Below, one piece after another: positions 36,673 to 49,060 of a stretch of 64,000 bases of DNA. Location: contig NZ_JAKMAJ010000008.1 of assembly GCF_022378355.1 (NCBI RefSeq), positions 124,001 to 188,000 of the forward strand. The letters run 5' to 3'. Source of the DNA: Brenneria bubanii. GTDB taxonomy: Bacteria; Pseudomonadota; Gammaproteobacteria; Enterobacterales; Enterobacteriaceae. The notes under the pieces are model-generated. The model did no database searches. It saw only the letters and a program-made list of their open reading frames with translations, and was not told the origin of the DNA. Each line of letters begins with the position of its first letter. Within the stretch, counting starts at the first letter, position 1. A program made the translations under genes and the position numbers.

Positions 36673-36992
36673 TGGAAAATGATGTGCTCACTTTCTTTCA
36701 GAATGAATTGCCAATTTTGGGCTGGCTTCCAACGAAAAATAATGCCGTGGGAATTGATGATGTTCTTCAGGAATATACTGAACAGGAAGATCTGTTTCCG
36801 GTAATTGAGAAGTTCGGACATCATTTTGGTGTCGATTTATCCGTAATGGATATGAGTGAATATTATCCTTGGGTGATACCATGGTTTTTTCGTAAATGGT
36901 TTACAAGCAAACCTGTTATTCAGACTAAAAGACCGCTAACAGTAAGAATGTTTGCGGAGTCTGCTAAAGCCGGTCGCTGGCTTTACGGTTGA
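36666..36992 (+). CDS. DUF1493 family protein
   Basis: This acidic protein of 108 residues resembles the DUF1493 family (small enteric proteins sometimes likened to acyl carrier proteins). It has DVLTFFQNELPILGW, DDVLQEYTEQEDLFPVIEKFGHHFGVDLSVMDMSEYYPW and ends with RPLTVRMFAESAKAGRWLYG. Pairing with an STM2901-like gene occurs in Salmonella and relatives; the biochemical role is unknown. It is coupled to the upstream gene by overlap. An ATG six bases further on (36672) is an alternative start. Confidence 0.65.
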   Translation: MVMENDVLTFFQNELPILGWLPTKNNAVGIDDVLQEYTEQEDLFPVIEKFGHHFGVDLSVMDMSEYYPWVIPWFFRKWFTSKPVIQTKRPLTVRMFAESAKAGRWLYG

Positions 36993-37175
36993 ACCCCGGC
37001 GCTCTATTTTTGTAGATTATTCGAACTTTATGTATACCCCTGTGAGCGTTTTTTATGCCACGTCGTAGCACGTGCGCGCCACAGGGGCTCATACGTTGGG
37101 TCACGTCAAAACCCGTCAGAGTTGCATCTGTGTATAAGCGTCAGTCTGCGAAGGGGGCTTAGGAAGCAGAATGGC

Positions 37176-37838
37176 CTATAACGAAACCGTATTGAACGCC
37201 TGCTTCCAGTCGTGCTCAAATTTTTCCACCGCCGCTTTTACCGCCGGCGCGGCGATAAACTGTTCCGCCACGTCGATCGGCAGCGTCACCGCTTCGCATC
37301 CCGCCAGCAGACAGTCAAGCACCTGGCGCGCGGTCTTAAAACTAGCCGCCAGTACTTTGGCCTGCGGCGCGTGCAGCGACAGCAGTTTTTGCAGGTCGGT
37401 TACGGTCTGAATGCCGTCCCCGCCCTGAACATCCATGCGATTAACGTAAGGCGCGACATATTCAGCCCCGGCCAGCGCCGACAACAGCCCCTGACCTGCG
37501 CCGTATACCGCGGTGCCTAATGTCGGAATCCCTTCTGTTTTCAGGATCTTGATCGCCGCCAGACCTTCCGCCGTCACCGGCACTTTTACCACCACGTTGC
37601 CGGCGATGGCATGCAGCTTTTTGGCGTCGTCCACCATGCCTTTCGCCGTCGGCGCCATGACCTGTGCGAATAGACGTCCTTCGCCGCCTAATATTTCATG
37701 CAGCGCCAATAACACCTCGGCGACAGGTTTGCCGCCGCCGGCGATGATGCTCGGGTTGGTGGTGATGCCGGCCAGCGGAAAGATGCGCGCCAGGCGCTTG
37801 ACGGCATTTAGGTCGGCAGTGTCGAGATAGAGTTCCAT
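37176..37838 (-). CDS. fsa: Fructose-6-phosphate aldolase (transaldolase-like)
   Basis: This protein of 220 residues equals E. coli FsaA/FsaB in length and closely matches it throughout. The N-terminus is [16 protein letters not shown], the Schiff-base lysine lies in [16 protein letters not shown] (about residue 85), and [39 protein letters not shown] follows. It catalyses reversible aldol cleavage of fructose 6-phosphate to dihydroxyacetone and glyceraldehyde 3-phosphate, and is used for its activity on dihydroxyacetone and hydroxyacetone. It is divergent from the glycyl-radical pair ybiY-ybiW, the same arrangement as at the fsaA locus of E. coli, and shares the 144-base control region with its FNR box. 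Confidence 0.94.
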   Translation of the reverse strand: MELYLDTADLNAVKRLARIFPLAGITTNPSIIAGGGKPVAEVLLALHEILGGEGRLFAQVMAPTAKGMVDDAKKLHAIAGNVVVKVPVTAEGLAAIKILKTEGIPTLGTAVYGAGQGLLSALAGAEYVAPYVNRMDVQGGDGIQTVTDLQKLLSLHAPQAKVLAASFKTARQVLDCLLAGCEAVTLPIDVAEQFIAAPAVKAAVEKFEHDWKQAFNTVSL

Positions 37839-37908
37839 CGGTTTATCCTCAGAAAGTGTGAGTTATCACTAATTTTGCCAAGTATAAAATTATAAACCCC
37901 GATTACTG

Positions 37909-37922
37909 TTGATTTAAATCAA
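37909..37922. promoter_or_regulatory. FNR box
   Basis: TTGATTTAAATCAA is a perfect match to the FNR consensus TTGAT-N4-ATCAA. It lies 60 bases before the ybiY start and between divergent genes, so anaerobic activation of the oxygen-sensitive glycyl-radical enzyme is expected. Confidence 0.8.
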
Positions 37923-37982
37923 AATAACTTTCTTTCGAAACTTATTTAATCTTCGTATGAAGATAACTAACGGATCGGAACC

Positions 37983-38882
37983 ATGATTTTCAACATACAG
38001 CGCTACTCCACACATGACGGCCCTGGCATCAGAACCGTGGTCTTTCTGAAAGGCTGTTCATTGGGCTGTCGTTGGTGTCAGAACCCTGAAAGTCGTTCTC
38101 GGAAACAGGAACTGTTATTTGACGCTCGCCTTTGTATGGCCGGCTGCGACCTTTGCCGAAGCGCGGCGCCGGACGTGATTGAGCGCGGCGCGCAAGGTTT
38201 GGTTATTTTTCGCGAACGGCTGACGGAGGCGGATATGAATCGCCTGCAAACCTGTTGCCCGACGCAGGCGCTGACGGTATGCGGCACGGCGAGCGATCTG
38301 GATAACATCATGGCGGTGGTGCAGCGCGATATGCCGTTCTATCAGCGCAGCGGCGGGGGCGTGACGCTGTCCGGCGGCGAGCCCTTTATGCAGCCGGACA
38401 TCACCGGCGCGCTGTTGCAGCGCAGCCGCCATGCGGGTATCCATACCGCGGTGGAAACCTGCCTGCATGTACCCTGGTCCTATATTGAACCCTCGTTGCC
38501 CTACATCGATCTTTTCCTGGCCGATCTCAAACATGTGGATGAGCGGGTGTTTCGCGCCTGGACGGACGGTTCAGCCCGGCGCGTGATGGCGAATTTGAAG
38601 AAGGTCGCGCGCGCCGGAAAAACCATCATCATTCGCGTGCCGTTGATCCCGAACTTCAATGCCGACAACGCGGCGGTCAGGGCGATTACCGACTTTGCGG
38701 TCGACGAACTGAACGTCGCCGATATTCATTTTCTGCCCTACCACACGCTGGGCATGAATAAATACGTGTTGCTAAACCAGGCCTATCTCGCTGCGGATAA
38801 GCCATTGAACGATCCCGAGCTTCTTGCTTTTGCCGAGCACTACGCGCAGGCAAAAGGGCTGAAAGTCACCTTGAGAGGATAG
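37983..38882 (+). CDS. ybiY: Glycyl-radical enzyme activating protein
   Basis: This 299-residue radical SAM protein matches E. coli YbiY (PflE). CSLGCRWC (about residues 20-27) is the radical SAM iron-sulfur motif CxxxCxxC. A cysteine-rich insert (CMAGCDLC and CCPTQA) likely holds an extra iron-sulfur cluster, as in other glycyl-radical activases. [16 protein letters not shown] binds SAM. It abstracts hydrogen from the glycine of the downstream enzyme. The gene starts 60 bases after the FNR box and ends 4 bases before ybiW, so they form one anaerobic operon. Confidence 0.93.
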   Translation: MIFNIQRYSTHDGPGIRTVVFLKGCSLGCRWCQNPESRSRKQELLFDARLCMAGCDLCRSAAPDVIERGAQGLVIFRERLTEADMNRLQTCCPTQALTVCGTASDLDNIMAVVQRDMPFYQRSGGGVTLSGGEPFMQPDITGALLQRSRHAGIHTAVETCLHVPWSYIEPSLPYIDLFLADLKHVDERVFRAWTDGSARRVMANLKKVARAGKTIIIRVPLIPNFNADNAAVRAITDFAVDELNVADIHFLPYHTLGMNKYVLLNQAYLAADKPLNDPELLAFAEHYAQAKGLKVTLRG

Positions 38883-38886
38883 CACT

Positions 38887-41319
38887 ATGACCACCCTGAA
38901 TTTGACCCTGTTGAGTGAGCGCATCAAAGCGCATAAAAATGCGCTGATTCATATTGTGAAACCGCCGGTATGCACGGAGCGCGCCCAGCATTATACCCAG
39001 GCCTATCGGGAAAATATGGACAAGCCGGTTCCGGTGCGCCGGGCGCTGGCGCTGGCCCATCATCTGGCCAACCGCACGATCTGGATTAAGCACGATGAAC
39101 TGATTATCGGCAATCAGGCCAGCGAAGTACGCGCCGCGCCGATTTTCCCGGAATATACCGTCAGCTGGATTGAACAGGAGATTGACGATCTGGCCGATCG
39201 CCCCGGCGCCGGTTTTTCAGTCAGCGAAGCGAATAAACGCGTGCTGCATCAGATCTGCCCGTGGTGGCGCGGGCAGACCGTGCAGGACCGCTGCTACGGC
39301 ATGTTTACCGACGAGCAAAAAGCGCTGCTGGCAAGCGGCATCATCAAGGCGGAAGGCAATATGACCTCTGGTGACGCTCATCTGGCGGTCAACTTTCCGC
39401 TGCTGCTGGAAAAAGGTCTGAACGGATTGCGTGACAACGTGGCCGAGCGCCGTTCGCGCATTGATCTGACGGTGCTGGACGATTTACACGGCGATCAGTT
39501 TCTGAAGGCCATCGATATCACCCTGAATGCGCTGAGTCAGCACATTCAACGCTATGCCGAACTGGCGAGAGAGATGAGCGCGTCGGAAACGCGGGATGCG
39601 CGCCGCGCCGAGCTGCGCCAGATTGCGGAAAATTGCGATCGCATCGCGCATCAGCCGCCGCAAACCTTCCATCAGGCGCTGCAGCTGTGCTACTTCATTC
39701 AGTTGGCGTTGCAGATTGAATCTAATGGCCACTCGGTTTCTTTCGGCCGGATGGATCAATATTTGTACCCGTATTATCGCCGCGACGTTGAGCTGCAACA
39801 GACGCTGACGCGCGAGGGCGCCATCGAAATGTTGCAAAGCTGCTGGCTCAAGCTGCTTGAGGTCAATAAAATCCGCTCCGGCTCGCACTCCAAGGCCTCC
39901 GCCGGCAGCCCGCTTTATCAGAACGTCACCATCGGCGGACAAAATCTGATTAACGGTCAACCGATGGATGCCGTTAATCCTTTGTCCTATGCCATTCTGG
40001 AATCTTGCGGGCGTTTGCGCTCCACTCAGCCTAACCTGAGCGTGCGTTACCATGCCGGTATTAGCGATGATTTCCTCGACGCCTGCGTGCAGGTGATCCG
40101 TTGCGGCTTCGGCATGCCGGCTTTCAACAACGATGAAATCGTTATTCCCGAATTCATTCGGCTGGGCATTGAGCCGCAAGACGCCTATCAATATGCCGCG
40201 ATTGGCTGCATTGAAACCGCGGTCGGCGGAAAATGGGGATACCGCTGCACCGGCATGAGTTTTATCAACTTTGCCCGCGTGATGCTGGCCGCGCTTGACG
40301 GCGGGCGAGACGCGACCAGCGACAATGTTTTCCTGTCGCAGACCCGCGGGTTGTCGCTGGGCAATTTTGACAACTTTGAGCAGGTGTTGCAGGCATGGGA
40401 TCGGCAGATTGGTTATTACACCCGTAAATCGATTGAAATCGAGTATGTGGTCGACACCATTCTTGAAGAGAATGCACACGATATTCTGTGTTCGGCGCTG
40501 GTGGATGACTGTATCGAACGGGCGAAAAGCATCAAGCAGGGGGGCGCTAAATATGACTGGGTTTCCGGCTTGCAGGTGGGCATCGCCAACCTAGGGAATA
40601 GCCTGGCGGCGGTGAAAAAGCTGGTCTTCGAACAGGGCGTTATCGCGCAACAGCAGTTGGCGCAGGCGCTGGCCGGTGACTTTGCCGGCGTGACCAACGA
40701 GCAGCTGCGCCAGCGTTTGATGAATCAGGCGCCGAAATACGGCAATGATGATGACAGCGTCGATGAACTGCTGGTGCGCGCTTATCAAACCTATATCAAC
40801 GAACTCCGGCATTATCACAACCCGCGCTATGGTCGGGGACCGATCGGCGGCAACTACTATGCGGGAACGTCGTCAATTTCCGCCAACGTGCCCTTCGGCG
40901 CCGCGACGATGGCGACGCCCGACGGGCGCAAAGCCCATACGCCGCTGGCTGAAGGCGCAAGTCCGGCGTCCGGCACCGACCACCTGGGGCCGACGGCAGT
41001 TATCAGCTCCATCGGTAAATTACCGACCGGATCCATTTTGGGCGGCGTACTGCTGAATCAGAAACTGAATCCGTCGACGCTGGATAACGTCAACGATCGC
41101 CATAAGCTGATGGCGCTGTTGCGCACCTTCTTTGAAGCGCATAAAGGCTGGCATATTCAGTACAATATCGTTTCGCGCGACACGCTGATAGAAGCGAAAA
41201 AACACCCGGATCAATATCGTGATCTGGTGGTGCGCGTCGCCGGATACTCGGCGTTTTTCACCGCGCTGTCGCCCGATACGCAGGACGATATCATCGCTCG
41301 TACCGAGCATACGCTGTAG
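38887..41319 (+). CDS. ybiW: Glycyl-radical enzyme of the YbiW (PflF) group
   Basis: At 810 residues this equals E. coli YbiW in length and is closely similar along its whole chain. The active-site motif is AAIGCIETAVGGKWG (GCxE, about residue 440) and the radical glycine lies in VRVAGYSAFF near residue 787. GCxE is typical of diol or amino-alcohol dehydratase-type members, whereas pyruvate formate-lyase has a Cys-Cys pair, so the old name pyruvate formate-lyase is doubtful. The natural substrate is unresolved. Neighbouring fructose-6-phosphate aldolase suggests a three-carbon polyol or carbonyl metabolite. It depends on YbiY and strict anaerobiosis. Confidence 0.93.
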   Translation: MTTLNLTLLSERIKAHKNALIHIVKPPVCTERAQHYTQAYRENMDKPVPVRRALALAHHLANRTIWIKHDELIIGNQASEVRAAPIFPEYTVSWIEQEIDDLADRPGAGFSVSEANKRVLHQICPWWRGQTVQDRCYGMFTDEQKALLASGIIKAEGNMTSGDAHLAVNFPLLLEKGLNGLRDNVAERRSRIDLTVLDDLHGDQFLKAIDITLNALSQHIQRYAELAREMSASETRDARRAELRQIAENCDRIAHQPPQTFHQALQLCYFIQLALQIESNGHSVSFGRMDQYLYPYYRRDVELQQTLTREGAIEMLQSCWLKLLEVNKIRSGSHSKASAGSPLYQNVTIGGQNLINGQPMDAVNPLSYAILESCGRLRSTQPNLSVRYHAGISDDFLDACVQVIRCGFGMPAFNNDEIVIPEFIRLGIEPQDAYQYAAIGCIETAVGGKWGYRCTGMSFINFARVMLAALDGGRDATSDNVFLSQTRGLSLGNFDNFEQVLQAWDRQIGYYTRKSIEIEYVVDTILEENAHDILCSALVDDCIERAKSIKQGGAKYDWVSGLQVGIANLGNSLAAVKKLVFEQGVIAQQQLAQALAGDFAGVTNEQLRQRLMNQAPKYGNDDDSVDELLVRAYQTYINELRHYHNPRYGRGPIGGNYYAGTSSISANVPFGAATMATPDGRKAHTPLAEGASPASGTDHLGPTAVISSIGKLPTGSILGGVLLNQKLNPSTLDNVNDRHKLMALLRTFFEAHKGWHIQYNIVSRDTLIEAKKHPDQYRDLVVRVAGYSAFFTALSPDTQDDIIARTEHTL

Positions 41320-41347
41320 TCATTTTTTCCTTTCTGCCCAACCCCAT

Positions 41348-41382
41348 CCCCTGACGTTGAAACGACGCTAAAACGTCAGGGG
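41348..41382 (+). terminator. Stem-loop after ybiW
   Basis: CCCCTGACGTT (41348-41358) pairs exactly with AACGTCAGGGG (41372-41382), an 11-bp stem starting 28 bases after the stop. There is no T-run, so Rho-dependent ending or an mRNA stabiliser is possible. Confidence 0.55.
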
Positions 41383-41407
41383 CGTTCCAGTCGCCGTTCC
41401 TGACGCC

Positions 41408-41653
41408 ATGCGGATGCGCTTTTTTGGGTGCAAGAGGGCGTCGGCTGTGCGTTATTGTGGTCTGTTTTGGCCGTGGGCATCCGCTTGCACCAACGGCAGT
41501 CACTACGCCGGAGAAGCGGATATTGCGACGTTCGGATTCGGCCCATCGCGTGAGAATCTGGCCCATGTAATCGATGAGCATATTGAAATCGAACAGCTTA
41601 CGCGTGCGGCGGATGGCTATTGCGCAATTATCCATCAGCTTTATACGAATTAA
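41408..41653 (+). pseudogene. C-terminal relic of an M20-type peptidase
   Basis: An 81-codon open frame ends with CTNGSHYAGEADIATFGFGPSRENLAHVIDEHIEIEQLTRAADGY, which matches the C-terminus of M20/YgeY-type hydrolases where His and acidic residues close the metal site. The first 25 codons are unrelated, there is no start or ribosome site, and the N-terminal four-fifths of the enzyme are missing. It is a fragment left by deletion or transfer. Confidence 0.6.
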
Positions 41654-41675
41654 TCTTCTGGGCATGATATTTCAC

Positions 41676-41702
41676 TAAACTTTGAATCCATGCTGACGAA
41701 AA
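41676..41702 (+). promoter_or_regulatory. Sigma-28-like promoter for cheV
   Basis: TAAACTTT (41676-41683), an 11-base spacer and GACGAAAA (41695-41702) resemble the flagellar sigma-28 consensus TAAAGTTT-N11-GCCGATAA. It is 165 bases before cheV. The -35 element is identical to that before the chemoreceptor gene at 48973. Confidence 0.55.
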
Positions 41703-41867
41703 TAGATAAAGTGGAACCGCGACTTTCTCTCTAGGGGCGTCAGCAAGAGTGATTTGAAGCGCGCAGCTCAGCGCGCACAGTGTGAAAAGGAGATGTTGGG
41801 CCTTAATTTGCTCGCATCATGAATGTCGTTTGGTTAGGCCCATCATTTTATTCGTATTGAGGCAAGC

Positions 41868-42824
41868 ATGGATAATTTCCAGAAAGAAATTGATGAACGC
41901 ACGAATCTCACGTCGGCAAACAAGTTTGAATTATTATTGTTCCGATTGGGAAACACGCAACAAGATGAGAAATCCGAGCTGTTTGGCATCAATGTGTTCA
42001 AGCTGCGCGAAATTGTGCCCATGCCGTCCTTAACCAAGGCTGCGGGGATGAAACCGCCGATGCTTGGCGTGGTGAATATCCGCGGGCAAATTATCCCGGT
42101 TATCGATCTTCCCGCCGTCGCCGGCTGCGTTCCCGTCACCGGTCTCAATATTCTGCTGGTGACGGAATATGCGCGCAGCACCCAGGCGTTCGCCGTCGAA
42201 TCCGTCGATGACATCGTTCGCCTTGACTGGGGGCAGGTCCTGACTGCCGAAGCGGGCGTCAGCAGCCGTCATATCACCAGCATCGCCCGTCTTAATAACG
42301 ATAAAGAGAGTAATCGCCTGGCGTTGGTGCTGGATGTCGAGCAGATTCTGCATGATATCGCGCCGGTGGATCGCGATATTCATATCGATAATATGGAAAC
42401 GAAAAAATTTCCCATGAAGCCGGGAGCGGTCGCCATTGTCGCCGAAGACTCAAAGGTCGCGCGCTCTCTGCTTGAGCAGGGGCTGAATATCATGGCGATT
42501 CCTGCGATGATGCACGTGACCGGACTGGAAGCCTGGAAAAAGATAAAGGCGATGGCGCAAGAGGCGCAGGCGGAAGACCGCCCGATCTCGGATAAAATCG
42601 CCTTTGTGCTGACCGATTTGGAAATGCCGGAGATGGATGGTTTTACGCTGACGCGCAATATCAAGCACGACGATTTCCTGAAAAACATTCCCGTAATCAT
42701 CCACTCCTCGCTGTCCGGCAGCGCCAACGAGGATCACGTTCGCAAGGTCGGGGCGGATGCTTATGTGGCGAAATTCGAAATCAATGAATTGGCGACGACT
42801 ATCCAGTCAGTGCTGACTAAATAA
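41868..42824 (+). CDS. cheV: Chemotaxis coupling-response protein CheV
   Basis: This 318-residue protein joins a CheW domain (about residues 20-165; VFKLREIVPMPSLTKAAGMKPPMLGVVNIRGQIIPVIDL) to a response-regulator receiver (about 185-315). Receiver residues are complete: the acidic pair in VAEDSKVARS, the phospho-acceptor Asp in VLTDLEMPEMDG, the Ser in HSSLSG and the Lys in AYVAKFE. It links receptors to CheA and may act as a phosphate sink or adaptation element. E. coli K-12 lacks cheV while Salmonella and many plant-associated enterics have it. It stands alone behind a sigma-28-like promoter. Confidence 0.95.
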   Translation: MDNFQKEIDERTNLTSANKFELLLFRLGNTQQDEKSELFGINVFKLREIVPMPSLTKAAGMKPPMLGVVNIRGQIIPVIDLPAVAGCVPVTGLNILLVTEYARSTQAFAVESVDDIVRLDWGQVLTAEAGVSSRHITSIARLNNDKESNRLALVLDVEQILHDIAPVDRDIHIDNMETKKFPMKPGAVAIVAEDSKVARSLLEQGLNIMAIPAMMHVTGLEAWKKIKAMAQEAQAEDRPISDKIAFVLTDLEMPEMDGFTLTRNIKHDDFLKNIPVIIHSSLSGSANEDHVRKVGADAYVAKFEINELATTIQSVLTK

Positions 42825-42875
42825 GGCAAAGGGAGCGGGTCATCAGCGCCCATGTCTTGGCGGCCGCTGTTGTCG

Positions 42876-42901
42876 GCCGGGGGGCTGAAAGCCTCCCCGG
42901 C
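42876..42901. terminator. Hairpin between convergent cheV and aldo/keto reductase genes
   Basis: An 11-bp GC-rich stem (42876-42886 with 42890-42901, one bulged T) and a three-base loop lie in the short gap between converging genes. The position fits a shared terminator although T-runs are absent. Confidence 0.55.
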
Positions 42902-42917
42902 AAGGGCTTGATGGCGG

Positions 42918-43871
42918 TCAGGCGCTTGCGCTGTCCAATGCCTGAATATCTTCCGGCGAGAGTATGAGCTCGGCCGCTTTGGCAAAACTTTCTACCTGAG
43001 CAACGCGGGTGGCGCTGGCAATAGGCGCCGTGACGCCGGCTCGCTGGATCAGCCAGGCAAGCGCGACTTCCGCCGGCTTGGCGTTATGGCGATCGGCTAC
43101 GGCATCAAGCGCGTCAATTATCCTGGTGCCCCGATCGGTCAGATACTTGGCGATGCCTTCACCTCGCCGGGATTGCGATAAATCCGCTTTCGAACGGTAC
43201 TTTCCGGAAAGAAAACCGGAGGCCAGGCTGTAATAGGTGACGACGCCTAGGCCCTCTTTGATGCATAAATCCCGCAGCGCGCCATCATAAGACGCGCGAT
43301 CGTAAAGGTTATATTCGGGTTGCAATACCTGATATGCCGGCAGACCCTGTTCTTTGGCCGTCGAGAGCGCATCCGCCAGTTGCCCGGCATTAAGGTTGGA
43401 CGCGCCAATGGCCTTTATCTTGCCGGCCTGCAGCAGTTTTTCGTAGGCGCCCAGCGTTTCCGCATAGGGGACGTCGGGGTCGGGCCAATGGGAAAAATAA
43501 AGATCTATGGCATCAATGCCCAGACGTTTCATCGACCTTTCCACCGCTTGGGCGATCCAGGGTTGCGACAGGCCTTTCTCATCGGCGTGTTCAAGTTCGG
43601 ATCCGACCTTAGTGAAAATGGTCACCTTATCGCGAATGCCCGGCCTTGCCTTCAGCCATTTGCCGATGATGGTTTCCGATTCGCCGCCTTTGTTGCCCGG
43701 CGCCCAGGATGAATAGACGTCTGCGGTATCAATGGCGTTAAAACCATGGTCGATAAAAGCATCCAAAACAGCAAAGCTGGTTTTTTCATCGATCGTCCAG
43801 CCGAAGACATTGCCGCCGAACACCAGCGGTGCAATTTGCAGTCCGGTATTACCCAGTTTTCGCTTTTCCAT
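42918..43871 (-). CDS. Aldo/keto reductase
   Basis: This 317-residue NAD(P)H-dependent oxidoreductase is of the MocA/YghZ-like type. It opens MEKRKLGNTGLQIAPLVFGGNVFGW and has the catalytic Asp-Tyr-Lys-His set recognisable in NAIDTADVYSSW, FTKVGS and LYFSHWPDPD. It reduces carbonyls or oxidises alcohols; the substrate is unknown. The ATG at 43871 follows GGAGAG at ideal spacing, so the longer frame reaching 43916 is not used. It is convergent with cheV and has no functional partners nearby. Confidence 0.9.
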   Translation of the reverse strand: MEKRKLGNTGLQIAPLVFGGNVFGWTIDEKTSFAVLDAFIDHGFNAIDTADVYSSWAPGNKGGESETIIGKWLKARPGIRDKVTIFTKVGSELEHADEKGLSQPWIAQAVERSMKRLGIDAIDLYFSHWPDPDVPYAETLGAYEKLLQAGKIKAIGASNLNAGQLADALSTAKEQGLPAYQVLQPEYNLYDRASYDGALRDLCIKEGLGVVTYYSLASGFLSGKYRSKADLSQSRRGEGIAKYLTDRGTRIIDALDAVADRHNAKPAEVALAWLIQRAGVTAPIASATRVAQVESFAKAAELILSPEDIQALDSASA

Positions 43872-44220
43872 ATACTCTCCGTTTTCTGTTGCTATGCCAT
43901 GGTTCGTCAGAAGCATGGGGCGCGAAATGGAACATCAGCGCGTTTAACGATAGGGGGCTAAGGCTGATAAAAGCTGCCCATTAAAGGGTAGCCAATCAGG
44001 CTGATTGAGCCATTGGGAAAAAAGATCAATACAGGGTTATTGTGATGCTAAATTTGAATGGTTTATATGGAAATATAATAAATAGACTTTATCCATTCGG
44101 TTAATAATCGGTGAGGCGCTAAATTTTCCACACCGAACCTTCAGACTGCGCGATAGGGTTTTGAGCGAAAAGCGTGGCTGAAAACATTGATGGCGGCCGG
44201 CTGATGCGCCGCTGGTATGT
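43872..44220. other. Intergenic region, bglG to aldo/keto reductase
   Basis: This is a 349-base gap between two minus-strand genes. It should contain the reductase promoter. I see no conserved gene, hairpin with T-run or repeat; a 68-codon frame at 44037-44243 overlaps bglG and is not supported. Confidence 0.5.
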
Positions 44221-45072
44221 TTAGTCGTTTGCGTTGTCGTCAACGCTGCTGGCGAGTCGGCTGATATGGATCGTCAGCCAGGTCAGTTCGTCTTTAGGCA
44301 GGGTGAGCTGATATTTCTCCTGAATATAATCCCGGATCACCCAGGAAACCGACATCGCCTGCGGATGAAATTTCAGCAGCTCATCATAAAAATCGTCGCT
44401 GTTGCGCGAGATGATTTTCTGACTTAGCACGCGTTCGGCAAAATAGCGCAGATGGGTAATAAAGCGGCTGTAATTAATTGACTGGACATCGATATTTTTA
44501 TTCAGCTTGTAGCGCACGATTTCAGCAATCCGGTTAACCAACTGAACCTGATGATGGGCGTTGTCACTTTGCGTATCGCCGGAAGCATTAATTAAATGAA
44601 AGGCGATATTCACGGCTTCATCATCGGGCAACTCGACGTGGAAGCGCGCGCTGGCCATCTCTTTCGCTTGCAGACCAAGCTGATATTCGCGCGGGTAGTA
44701 GCGCTGGATCTCCCAGCTTAGTTTATTGACGAAATTCCGCCCGTTTTTACTGCGTTCAACCGCGTAGTAAAGATGCTCCGCCAGGGTGAAAAACAGCACC
44801 GAGTTCAGCTTCTCCACGTACTGCGGCTGCGCCAGCGCAATAATGTCATGGGTCAGATCAAAATAGGCCGCAGGTATGGTATCCGTCAGCGAAAGAAAGT
44901 GGCGCGACTTTAGCGTGTTCAGCGGGATAAACACCTGTTCCACGTCGTTCACGTTCACCAGGGTGCCGGGTTTGGTGCCAAAGCCGATGCCTTTGCCAAA
45001 CAAAATCATCTGCTGCTGATTATGATCCACCAGCAGCATGCTGTTGTTTAGCGCTTTATTCACTTTAATCAC
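44221..45072 (-). CDS. bglG: BglG/LicT family transcriptional antiterminator
   Basis: This 283-residue protein has an N-terminal RNA-binding domain (KVNKALNNSMLLVDHNQQQMILFGKGIGFGTKPG, residues 3-60) and two PTS regulation domains with the phosphorylatable histidines visible in LAEHLYYAVER, NIAFHLINA, RFITHLRYFAERVL and LTIHISRL. When unphosphorylated on the inhibitory site it binds the RAT hairpin at 48470-48498 and lets transcription pass the terminator before bglF. The GTG at 45072 with upstream AGG gives a family-typical length; the frame extends 6 codons further to a TTG at 45090. It is last in the bglF-bglA-bglG operon. Confidence 0.92.
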   Translation of the reverse strand: MIKVNKALNNSMLLVDHNQQQMILFGKGIGFGTKPGTLVNVNDVEQVFIPLNTLKSRHFLSLTDTIPAAYFDLTHDIIALAQPQYVEKLNSVLFFTLAEHLYYAVERSKNGRNFVNKLSWEIQRYYPREYQLGLQAKEMASARFHVELPDDEAVNIAFHLINASGDTQSDNAHHQVQLVNRIAEIVRYKLNKNIDVQSINYSRFITHLRYFAERVLSQKIISRNSDDFYDELLKFHPQAMSVSWVIRDYIQEKYQLTLPKDELTWLTIHISRLASSVDDNAND

Positions 45073-45100
45073 GTTAGTTACCTGCGGCAACGCTCAATAA

Positions 45101-48402
<3,302 letters not shown>

Positions 48403-48426
48403 ACTACGACTCTCCCATTTTTCCCC

Positions 48427-48480
48427 AAAAAAAAAGACCTGAAGCCCTCTTTGATGGTGCCAGAGAGGGCTTCAGGTCTT
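48427..48480 (-). terminator. Leader terminator of the bgl operon
   Basis: A perfect 17-bp stem (48464-48480 with 48434-48450) and 13-base loop is followed on the minus strand by a run of nine T (48427-48435). It lies 25 bases before bglF and stops transcription unless BglG binds the overlapping site. Confidence 0.9.
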
Positions 48481-48498
48481 GCCTGGATAACCAGTTAC
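48470..48498 (-). promoter_or_regulatory. Ribonucleic antiterminator (RAT) site for BglG
   Basis: Read on the minus strand, this 29-base element begins GTAACTGG and includes CAGGCAAGACCTGAAG, matching the BglG/LicT target. Its 3' part is the 5' strand of the terminator stem, so the two structures are mutually exclusive. Confidence 0.85.
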
Positions 48499-49060
48499 AT
48501 GCCTATGATTAGTTGTATATCCCCCTGCGGGGAAAAGTCAAAGGGACAACATGAACAAAGATGATAACTGTGAGCGGGTTGGCATTGCGGCGCCGTAAAC
48601 ATTGCGGTCAGCGCCCTGGAATGGCGGTGGTTGGTGAACCATAGTGCTTCGGCGAATCGCTTAACATAACCGACCGATAGCGCTGACGCCGGGTCACGGA
48701 TTTTCGCTCAGCAAGGGGATGTGATAACCAGCGCGGCATCAATAGTGAAATACCGCCTCAACGCTGCGCCTTGATTTTTATTACATCCGCAGTTAACTGG
48801 ATAAGCATAATGGTTAAAAATAGACGGTGTAAGCTGGATATCATGGTTTTTTATTTTTCGTTACTTTTATTCTTTCCACCAGGACGATAGTGAGCCTCAA
48901 AAAACAAAACAATATGACAAATCAAAACATTCAGAACTGTGTCGTCAGGGCAATTAAATTTTTAATAAAAAATAAACTTTATACGGAATGTGCCGATATT
49001 GATTTTCTACATATTTAACTTATGTAGCGAGCTGAAAAATTCAAACCTGTGGATAATAAT
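48499..49060. other. Divergent control region, bglF and chemoreceptor
   Basis: This 562-base gap has no supported gene. It holds the bgl operon promoter (not resolved; no good CRP match was found), and at its right end the sigma-28-like promoter listed separately. The stretch 48780-49050 is AT-rich. Confidence 0.5.
48973..48999 (+). promoter_or_regulatory. Sigma-28 promoter of the chemoreceptor gene
   Basis: TAAACTTT (48973-48980), an 11-base spacer and GCCGATAT (48992-48999) match the flagellar sigma-28 consensus at nearly every position. The start codon is 61 bases downstream. Confidence 0.8.

Noticed and set aside
39484-40479. Minus-strand open frame of 331 codons
   Set aside because: Antisense to ybiW, an obvious gene; no recognisable protein features.
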